Below, in pieces: positions 1-5,183 of a stretch of 5,591 nt of DNA. The notes below the pieces were generated by a model. It searched no databases and was not told the origin of the DNA. It saw only the letters and a list, made by a program, of their open reading frames with translations. Source of the DNA: Elusimicrobiota bacterium (GTDB taxonomy: Bacteria; Elusimicrobiota; Elusimicrobia; UBA1565; UBA9628). The stretch's first letter is position 1. Every line of letters begins with the position of its first letter. A program made the translations under genes and the position numbers. Location: positions 1-5,591 of the forward strand of contig JAGWMT010000215.1 of assembly GCA_028871595.1 (NCBI GenBank), written 5' to 3'.

Positions 1-1344
1 CTCCTGGACCAACGCTTGACGGCGAATCCGAGCGACGAGCCCGCCCTTCACCTTCGTGCCCTGACCTTCCGCGCCATGGGACGTTACGAGCCCTCCGCTC
101 ACGACGCGCAGGCGGCCATCGGCTTGGCGCCTTGGGACGCCGGCGCGCGCCGCGTCTTGATCGAGGACGAGATCGACCTGGGTCATTCCGACCAGGCGCT
201 GACCGAAGCGAACCAGGCCATGCGCGACACGCCGAACAGCGCCCAGATTTTCGCCGCGCGGGCGGAAGTTTTCGCGAGCATGGGGGACCACGCCGCCGAG
301 ATCGCGGATCTCAAGCAGGCCGCGGCGCTGGATTCTCAATTCGACCAGATGTATCAGCGCTCGCTGGCCGGGCCCGCGACTTCGTCCTCCCGGCGGCCGC
401 ACTCCTTCACGGTCTGGCTGGGAGCGGTCGGGACGGCGCTGTTGTTCTTCTCTTTTGTTCTGTTCCGCAAGCGCGGCGACACCTCGGTGCGGCTGGCCAT
501 GCGCGCCGACGACCACGCCCTGCTGGCTCGCGGCGCGCGGCCGGACGCGGCTCCGGCGGGATTTAAGATCGTGAAGACCTTGGGCCAGGGCGGCATGGGC
601 GTGGTGTACGAGGCCGTGGACCTGGGCCTGCAGCGCACCGTGGCGCTCAAGAAACTGCGCTCCGAGATCGCCGACAGCCCGCGCGAGCGCGCCCGCTTCT
701 TGAAGGAGGCCCGCACCGTGGCCGCCTTGAAGCACCCGAATATCGTCGAGATCCACGCCATCCACGAGGACGCCGAGGGTCTGTTCCTGGTCTTCGAGAA
801 GGTCAACGGCGAGACCTTGCACGAGCGCCTGGGCCGCGGGGCCTTGTCCCCGGCCGAGGCCGTGGCCGCGCTGCGCCAGGTGGCCAAGGCGCTGGACTGC
901 GCGCACTCCGCCGGCGTCGTCCACCAGGACCTCAAGCCCGCCAACGTGATGGTGACCGGCGACACGGCCAAGGTCATGGATTTCGGCATCGCCCGGCGCG
1001 TGGCGGAGACCATGTCCACCTTGTCGCGCGTGGAGGTGGCGGGCACGCCCGCCTACATGGCCCCGGAGCAGGAGCGCGGCGGCGCGGTGGGCCCCGCGGC
1101 GGACGTGTTCGCCCTGGGCGCCTGCGCCTACGAGGTCCTGACCGGCCGCACCCCGTTCCCCAACGGGGGCATGATGATGAAGGCCGAGAAGATGTACCGC
1201 CCCGCGTCCGAGGTCAACCCCGGCGTCAACACGGCCGCCGACAAAGCCATTGCGCGAGCCTTGGAGCCGGAGCCCGGCGCGCGCTGGCCGTCGGCGTCCT
1301 CGTTCGTCGAGGCGCTGGCGCGGTCGTTCGCCGTCACGGCCTGA
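1..1344 (+). CDS. TPR - transmembrane - Ser/Thr protein kinase, 5'-truncated
   Basis: Membrane-anchored eukaryotic-type (Hanks) Ser/Thr kinase. The frame is open from base 1 with no convincing start, so the N-terminus lies outside the window; 447 residues are visible. Counting from the first codon, residues about 12-112 form three TPR-like helical repeats (protein interaction). Residues about 136-155 are a hydrophobic helix followed by RKR, which places the C-terminal part in the cytoplasm. Residues about 188-445 are a complete kinase domain: Gly-loop GQGGMG (195-200), VALK lysine K217, alpha-C glutamate probably E236, catalytic loop HQDLKPAN (D310, K312, N315), DFG (327-329), GTPAYMAPE (348-356) and DVFALG (368-373). 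All core catalytic residues are present, so it should be active. The HRD arginine is replaced by Gln309, making it a non-RD kinase. The substrate is unknown. It converges with the following minus-strand operon, so it is not co-transcribed with it. Confidence 0.93.
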   Translation, partial: LLDQRLTANPSDEPALHLRALTFRAMGRYEPSAHDAQAAIGLAPWDAGARRVLIEDEIDLGHSDQALTEANQAMRDTPNSAQIFAARAEVFASMGDHAAEIADLKQAAALDSQFDQMYQRSLAGPATSSSRRPHSFTVWLGAVGTALLFFSFVLFRKRGDTSVRLAMRADDHALLARGARPDAAPAGFKIVKTLGQGGMGVVYEAVDLGLQRTVALKKLRSEIADSPRERARFLKEARTVAALKHPNIVEIHAIHEDAEGLFLVFEKVNGETLHERLGRGALSPAEAVAALRQVAKALDCAHSAGVVHQDLKPANVMVTGDTAKVMDFGIARRVAETMSTLSRVEVAGTPAYMAPEQERGGAVGPAADVFALGACAYEVLTGRTPFPNGGMMMKAEKMYRPASEVNPGVNTAADKAIARALEPEPGARWPSASSFVEALARSFAVTA

Positions 1345-1354
1345 CTCGGCGCTT

Positions 1355-1366
1355 CGCCTTAAGGCG
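1355..1366. terminator. 12-bp perfect palindrome between convergent genes, possible weak terminator
   Basis: CGCCTTAAGGCG reads identically on both strands. It spans the TAA stop of the metalloprotease gene and most of the gap to the kinase stop. An alternative small hairpin, GGCG-CTT-CGCC (1348-1358), overlaps it. As RNA either would give only a four-base-pair GC stem with no T-run, so termination is inferred from position between two convergent genes rather than from a canonical structure. Confidence 0.25.
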
Positions 1367-2978
1367 CGACGCGAGAACTGGAGTTGCCGTCCCAGGATTT
1401 TCCGCCGGTTCCGGCGTAGACGCCGTGAACGATGGCGTCGTACTTGGAAAGTTCCTGATTTTGGCGGGCCATCGATTCTTGGAATGCGCCTTGGGAGTCA
1501 TCGCTTCTTGCGGGAGAGCGGGAATCTCGATCGTCGTCGCGTTCCCGCGCGTTCTCTTGCGACGAGGAAGCGGGCGCGGAACCGAGCGCCGAGAAGAATT
1601 CCCCGATGCTGGTCGTGAATCTTCCGATGAGCCCCGGATTCTCGTCGCGATATCGGCGCGCCAGTGCCGTCAGCTCGCCGCCGGAGGTCATCCCGTTCGC
1701 GCGGCGAATGGCGTTTAAAATATACGCTTGGCACGCGTTGACGACGGGATGCTCGTTCTTGCCGCTCCCTTCCGTTCGACTCATGTGCCAGTCCCAGTCG
1801 ATGTCGCTGACGCCGACCCCGGGAGCCTTGCCTTCGCGGCCGAGCCGGTCCAGGGCGTCGGGGTTCGAACAGGCGAGCCCCGTCATGGTCTGGAGGTAAT
1901 CCCAGCTGCGTTCCATCTCCTCGAACCTCTCGTGATTGGCGCGGGTTTGCTCCGCCCAGCGCGCCGTTTCGGCGGCGTATTCGCTCGCCGCTTGGGCGAC
2001 GCTGGCGTCATATTCACGCATGATCCGTTGATGGTTCGCGAGATAGTCGAGGTATTCCGGATCGGCCGCCAGCCTGGTCGCCGCGATATTCCGGGCGTTC
2101 TGCGAGATCGGTTTGATCTGCGCGATCCCAGAGAGGAACGCGTCATCTCCGTCCGTACCGGTCTTTTCCGGTGCGATGGTCTCGAATCCAGACGCGCCCT
2201 TCACGGTGGCGTTCGGAGAGGAATTAGCCTCGGCCCTCGCCTTGTCGAAGGCCGCTTTGATGATCCCTTTCTCCGCGGGCGTCAACTGGAAAACGGCGTC
2301 GCTGTTCTGACCCTGCATAGATAGATAAGCGTCCACTTCGCGGGCGCCGGGAGTCATTCGATCGCCGCGGCCGGGCGTCGTCAATTGATCGAAATGGATC
2401 GTTTCATGCTGGATGACCGCCGCCAGATATCCGGGAGAGAAAAGGAAGGCCTTGATGGTCACGACGATATCGCCGTTTCCCCAGGTGATCGCGGCGTACG
2501 ACGCCGGATAGAGCATCGTGATCGGCTCGCCCTTGGCGTTCGTCCTGGTCCGTTCGTGGTCCATTTCCCCGAATTTCGGCTGCCAGCTCGAGGGATCGCC
2601 GTTGAAATCGTCGTTCAAGACGATGGGGCCGCTCCAGCGGCGCGGCTTGATGTCGTACGCCGCCCGAGTGTCGTCGAGGAGCTCCTGGCAGAGAGTCGCT
2701 TGCCGGCTCTTCAGGTCGGCGATTTGGCGTTTAAGATCCTCGATCTCGGCGCGATCCGGCGAGATCGAATGGTTCTCCATGCGATCGAGCCGTTCGCTCA
2801 GGCCGTTTATCCCGGACCATTTTTGGGGGTCGTCACCGGCGGCGTTCCCTTGAAGCGTTTGGACCTGGGCGATCTTCGCGTTCAACTCGGCGAGGGCCTT
2901 GGGGTCCGGAGCTCTCAGGGCGTGAGCGTTCAAGAACGGCGCGGCCAGAAGGAGCAAGACGATGGCGCTCGTCTTCAC
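1359..2978 (-). CDS. exported HExxH zinc-metalloprotease-like protein
   Basis: Predicted secreted or periplasmic zinc peptidase of unrecognised family, 539 aa, last gene of the three-gene operon. The GTG start lies in a GTGA overlap with the stop of the preceding gene. An AAGGTG Shine-Dalgarno-like element sits 5 nt upstream, and a signal peptide begins directly at this start (K2, hydrophobic run 5-17, AHA cleavage site near residue 20). Residues about 76-101 look like a coiled coil. The key motif is HETIHFDQ at 191-198, followed by REVDAY at 213-218. H191 and H195 would be zinc ligands, E192 the catalytic base, and E214, 19 residues after H195, the likely third ligand as in gluzincins. A second charged helical region covers about 315-362. 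Residues about 470-498 are Ser/Asp/Arg-rich and probably disordered. Cysteines include C97, C370 and C416. Substrate and family are not recognisable by eye; peptidase activity is inferred from the motif only. Confidence 0.87.
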   Translation of the reverse strand: MKTSAIVLLLLAAPFLNAHALRAPDPKALAELNAKIAQVQTLQGNAAGDDPQKWSGINGLSERLDRMENHSISPDRAEIEDLKRQIADLKSRQATLCQELLDDTRAAYDIKPRRWSGPIVLNDDFNGDPSSWQPKFGEMDHERTRTNAKGEPITMLYPASYAAITWGNGDIVVTIKAFLFSPGYLAAVIQHETIHFDQLTTPGRGDRMTPGAREVDAYLSMQGQNSDAVFQLTPAEKGIIKAAFDKARAEANSSPNATVKGASGFETIAPEKTGTDGDDAFLSGIAQIKPISQNARNIAATRLAADPEYLDYLANHQRIMREYDASVAQAASEYAAETARWAEQTRANHERFEEMERSWDYLQTMTGLACSNPDALDRLGREGKAPGVGVSDIDWDWHMSRTEGSGKNEHPVVNACQAYILNAIRRANGMTSGGELTALARRYRDENPGLIGRFTTSIGEFFSALGSAPASSSQENARERDDDRDSRSPARSDDSQGAFQESMARQNQELSKYDAIVHGVYAGTGGKSWDGNSSSRVAP

Positions 2979-3913
2979 GGCAGCACCTTGATCTTGATCG
3001 GGGCGGTCTCGAACGCGATCGGCTTTCCGTTGTTGGAGTACGGATCGTCATGATAGCGCGCCCTGATCGTATAGGTGCCGGGTTCGTCGAGATGAAAATT
3101 CCAGAGTTCGCCGTAATCACCCACCTGTTGCGGCAGTTTGGCGCTGTCGGCCTTGCAGAGACCGCGATAGCGCCAGGGCCCGGTGGCGATGGATTCGCCT
3201 GGGCCCAGTGTTTTGATGGGGTGGCGGGATTCGAGCCGTGCTCGCGCCGCCTTCGATTCGGCGTCGAGCAGGGAGTTGATCTTTTCCAAGGGATAGCCGG
3301 CCCGTTTCCACGCGTCGATCTTGGCTTTGCCGTTCGGATCGGGCGGTTCGTGAGGCGCGGAATCGGCTTCGGGGCAAAGATCGATGTCGGGTTCGGCATC
3401 GGGCGTCCATTTGACGGTCTTGCCATTCTGGTTTCTGATAATCAGGCTGACGCCGAAAAACCCGTCTTCAAGTGCATGTTGGAAGTCCTTCGGGCCCGTG
3501 AACAGGTCGTCCGTGACGAACATCGATTTTTCGCTCACGTTCGTCAGGCGGATTTTGACCCAGAGCGGTTCGCCGACCTTGACGCGCTTGCGTCGCATGT
3601 AACGGCTCGTGTCGACGTTGCGGAGATCTCGGATGCCGTCTTTCTCGGGGGGATGCTCCTTGTCGAGGGCGTCCCAATCGACCTCGGTCGTGAAGTCGTC
3701 CCGGCGTTCAAGCGTCGTCCGATAAACGGCGAGAGTCAGTTTCACCGGAGGCTTGGTCGCGCTCACTGTGGCATTCGGTGCCGCTTCGCCGGCGGGCTGG
3801 AGCGCGGCCGACGCGGGCGGCACGATCGTGAGGGTGGCCTCGCCGCCAAACGCGAGAGCGGAGGCGAATATGCCGCTCAGCAAGGCGAATGAAGCCGCCG
3901 AAGCTCGTTTCAT
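2975..3913 (-). CDS. exported protein of unknown function with probable beta-sandwich (Ig-like) segments
   Basis: Predicted exported protein of 312 aa, middle gene of the operon. I chose the ATG at 3911-3913 because a typical signal peptide starts there (KR at 2-3, hydrophobic 7-21, ALA cleavage near residue 21) and because it lies 7 nt after the upstream stop. In-frame ATGs at 3943 and 3955 are possible alternatives but would lie inside the upstream gene and add a polar leader. No good Shine-Dalgarno precedes 3913, so reinitiation after the upstream stop is likely. Residues about 111-135 (VGEPLWVKIRLTNVSEKS) and the C-terminal part (LGPGES at 236-241, EPGTYTIRARY at 277-287, then APIKIKVLP at the end) have the alternating pattern of secreted beta-sandwich domains. 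The middle (about 170-235) is Pro/Asp-rich, then helical. C180 and C253 could form a disulfide. There is no catalytic motif. A binding, scaffold or inhibitor role is possible but unproven. Confidence 0.82.
   Translation of the reverse strand: MKRASAASFALLSGIFASALAFGGEATLTIVPPASAALQPAGEAAPNATVSATKPPVKLTLAVYRTTLERRDDFTTEVDWDALDKEHPPEKDGIRDLRNVDTSRYMRRKRVKVGEPLWVKIRLTNVSEKSMFVTDDLFTGPKDFQHALEDGFFGVSLIIRNQNGKTVKWTPDAEPDIDLCPEADSAPHEPPDPNGKAKIDAWKRAGYPLEKINSLLDAESKAARARLESRHPIKTLGPGESIATGPWRYRGLCKADSAKLPQQVGDYGELWNFHLDEPGTYTIRARYHDDPYSNNGKPIAFETAPIKIKVLP
2984..2989 (-). promoter_or_regulatory. ribosome binding site of the metalloprotease gene
   Basis: AAGGTG on the minus strand, one base away from AAGGAG, lies 5 nt before the GTG start at 2978. 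It lies inside the end of the preceding coding region. It supports the GTG as the true start and suggests that coupling is assisted by a direct ribosome site. Confidence 0.5.
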
Positions 3914-3920
3914 CCGGCCG

Positions 3921-4940
3921 TCAGTGCGTGATAGATTGGTCATGACTGTGGTCATCCTCGAATTTTTTCGTCCAGGCCGATCGATTCGCCTCGATTTCAC
4001 TTTGGAGCGCGTCCTCTATCTTCTCGGCGCGGGCATTAAGGGCATCGGCTTTTCGGAGATCATCGCGCATCGCGGCCGTGATCGGCGCCAAGGCCGCGCT
4101 AAGCTCCGGCGGCATAGGCCCAGCGACGTAGTTGGCTTCGACGAGCTTGCGCGCGCGGGATTCCGCCGCGGCGGCGGCGTCCGCGTATGGAGAAATGCTG
4201 ATCAGAATCCTTTGGAGTTCTTGAAAACGATCATTCGAAACCTCGACGTCGTCGCAGATCCCGTTTCGCGTCGAAGAATCGCCTTCGGAGCGCGGGTCCT
4301 TGCGCCACTCGGAGTAATGCGTCGAGACCCAGGAGTTCAGCAGTTTCGTGCCCCGGGCGCAGTCCCAGCTCAAGAAATCCTTGAGGTCGGCGATTTCTCC
4401 CTCGGCCATGATGAATCGGCTGAGAAGGGTCCCTTTGTCGAGTTCTCCCGTCTCGGGAACTTGACCGGGTATGGCGGCGGGCCAGTAGCTTGATGAGTAG
4501 TGCGACCGAAGCCAGCCGTTGTAATCCTGCTGCTGCTTCAGAACCGCGGGATAGCCGACGATGTCCCGCTCTTTCGGATCCGGACCGCATTCGAATTGCC
4601 CCGTGATGCTCATCCAGCAGGTCCACCAGTGCGCGATCCAATAGCGGATTTCGCCCTTCTCGTCATAGAAGCACGTGCCTTTGAACTCTTCAGCCGGGGC
4701 ATTCACGGCGCTTGCTTGCTCTCTCGTTGAAATCGTGCAAGGCCACGAACGGCCGATGTCCGCGGGAGATTGGACGTTCTGGGGAAGTTCCGGCGCGGCG
4801 GACGCGCTCGCGGGCGATTCGAGCCCCTGCAATTGACCGAGGGAAACCCAAGGGCGCCCATCGGCATGGGCGAGGGAAGCTCCCGCGAAAAGAAGAAAGA
4901 TGAGCGGCCCGGAACTTCCGACGACTCTCCTGCGGTCCAT
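3921..4940 (-). CDS. exported cysteine/tryptophan-containing protein of unknown function
   Basis: Predicted exported protein of 339 aa, first gene of the operon. The frame also allows a TTG start at 4958, but the ATG at 4940 is preferred: GGAGGG precedes it closely and the signal peptide fits directly (RRR at 3-5, hydrophobic 12-24, AHA-D cleavage after residue 26). Six cysteines remain in the mature part (C68, C90, C108, C118, C194, C229), an even number compatible with three disulfides in an oxidising compartment. Residues 99-110 form an aromatic patch with W101, W105, W106 and W109. Residues about 255-325 are Ala/Glu/Lys-rich and probably helical or coiled coil. The C-terminal tail has scattered histidines (H331, H333, H339). 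I recognise no family or catalytic motif. It lies 7 nt upstream of the next exported protein, so a shared function with it and the metalloprotease is likely. Confidence 0.8.
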   Translation of the reverse strand: MDRRRVVGSSGPLIFLLFAGASLAHADGRPWVSLGQLQGLESPASASAAPELPQNVQSPADIGRSWPCTISTREQASAVNAPAEEFKGTCFYDEKGEIRYWIAHWWTCWMSITGQFECGPDPKERDIVGYPAVLKQQQDYNGWLRSHYSSSYWPAAIPGQVPETGELDKGTLLSRFIMAEGEIADLKDFLSWDCARGTKLLNSWVSTHYSEWRKDPRSEGDSSTRNGICDDVEVSNDRFQELQRILISISPYADAAAAAESRARKLVEANYVAGPMPPELSAALAPITAAMRDDLRKADALNARAEKIEDALQSEIEANRSAWTKKFEDDHSHDQSITH

Positions 4941-4942
4941 AG

Positions 4943-4948
4943 CCCTCC
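4943..4948 (-). promoter_or_regulatory. ribosome binding site that decides the ATG start at 4940
   Basis: GGAGGG on the minus strand, with GGAGG ending 3 nt before the ATG. The spacing is short, but the match is the best Shine-Dalgarno in the window. No comparable element precedes the alternative TTG at 4958. Confidence 0.5.
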
Positions 4949-4959
4949 ACGCGTGCAAC

Positions 4960-5012
4960 GGTTACGGCTCGCCCGGCGCATGGGACTTCATGCCGTGCGC
5001 GTCGCCGTCACC
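4960..5012 (-). repeat. inverted repeat with nested hairpin near the operon start
   Basis: GGTTACGGC (4960-4968) and GCCGTCACC (5004-5012) pair at 8 of 9 positions. In the minus-strand RNA the single interruption is a G-A mismatch. A GCATG/CATGC hairpin with a 6-nt loop (4978-4993) is nested inside. The lower stem ends 20 nt before the ATG at 4940, close enough to influence translation initiation. Confidence 0.4.
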
Positions 5013-5042
5013 TCTGGTCTCACCCGATGTCGGCCGGGTCGT

Positions 5043-5097
5043 GGATGCCCCAGGGCCAATCCCCCGGGCTACAGAGAGTCCCCAACTGGGAACATCC
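5043..5097 (-). repeat. long imperfect inverted repeat in the operon leader
   Basis: GGATGCCCCAG (5043-5053) pairs with CTGGGAACATCC (5086-5097): five plus five Watson-Crick pairs around one junction position, enclosing 32 nt. In minus-strand RNA that junction becomes a G-U pair plus a single bulged U. In plus-strand RNA it is a C-A mismatch. The pairing is therefore better for the direction of the operon. Its outer end overlaps the expected transcription start of the candidate promoter, so both features cannot be fully right. Confidence 0.35.
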
Positions 5098-5099
5098 TC

Positions 5100-5125
5100 A
5101 GTATAGGGGCTGAGCGCGCGGTCAA
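5100..5125 (-). promoter_or_regulatory. candidate sigma-70-type promoter for the three-gene operon
   Basis: On the minus strand TTGACC (5125-5120) and TATACT (5105-5100) each differ from the housekeeping consensus by one base. They face the operon and lie about 160 bp before its first ATG, which is where a promoter is expected. The 14-nt spacer is shorter than the usual 16-18 nt, which weakens the call or would imply an activator. Transcription would start near 5092-5094. Confidence 0.35.
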
Positions 5126-5140
5126 CCTGAGGCCTTCGGC

Positions 5141-5162
5141 CCTTAGCGGCCTGGGACTAAGG
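5141..5162 (-). terminator. hairpin downstream of the IMPDH-family gene, possible terminator
   Basis: CCTTAG (5141-5146) and CTAAGG (5157-5162) form a perfect 6-bp stem with a 10-nt loop, 22 nt past the TAA of the IMPDH-family gene in its direction of transcription. A neighbouring GGCC-GAA-GGCC mini-hairpin (5131-5141 region) follows. No U-run follows either, so intrinsic termination is doubtful. This is the only obvious structure between this gene and the next promoter. Confidence 0.25.
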
Positions 5163-5183
5163 ACTGGTCCGCAGTCGCTCGGT

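Larger units (their letters stand above)
4941..5099 (-). other. probable 5' leader of the secreted-protein operon, rich in inverted repeats
   Basis: This stretch between the candidate promoter and the first operon gene has no credible coding sequence. It contains several inverted repeats in succession: 5043-5053 with 5086-5097, 5022-5026 with 5035-5039, 4960-4968 with 5004-5012, and nested in the last 4978-4982 with 4989-4993 (or alternatively 4976-4980 with 4996-5000). Such an arrangement could fold as a structured leader RNA. I do not recognise the consensus of a known riboswitch class, and high GC makes short stems common by chance. Confidence 0.35.

Noticed and set aside
354..1046. Minus-strand open frame of 230 codons opposite the kinase
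   Set aside because: It lies opposite a fully intact kinase domain with all motifs, and its translation is low-complexity Arg/Ser/Ala without recognisable features.
2206..2215. Shared PNATV residues in the metalloprotease and the 312-aa protein as a repeated domain
   Set aside because: The match is five residues only, in Ala/Pro-rich linkers, with no similarity extending to either side.
3050..3892. Long plus-strand open frame (280 codons) opposite the 312-aa exported protein gene
   Set aside because: The minus strand here has a signal peptide, coherent beta-strand patterns and tight spacing with its neighbours. The plus-strand translation shows no motif and is the usual antisense shadow in GC-rich DNA. 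The same reasoning applies to plus-strand frames at 1728-2324, 2385-3053 and 3753-4493.
3963..3968. A6 run (minus strand) near the end of the first operon gene as a slippage site fusing it to the second gene
   Set aside because: A +1 shift would enter the frame of the next gene, but the product would carry an internal signal peptide, and each gene has its own stop, start and export signal. Six A residues encoding Lys-Lys are ordinary.
4900..5106. Small plus-strand frame (68 codons) across the intergenic region
   Set aside because: It overlaps the start and signal peptide of the 339-aa protein, has no ribosome binding site I can see, and its translation looks random and Pro/Ser-rich.
4941..5183. 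Known structured RNA such as 6S, SRP RNA, tmRNA or a c-di-GMP riboswitch in the intergenic region
   Set aside because: I checked both strands for their conserved cores by eye and found none; only unspecific inverted repeats are present.
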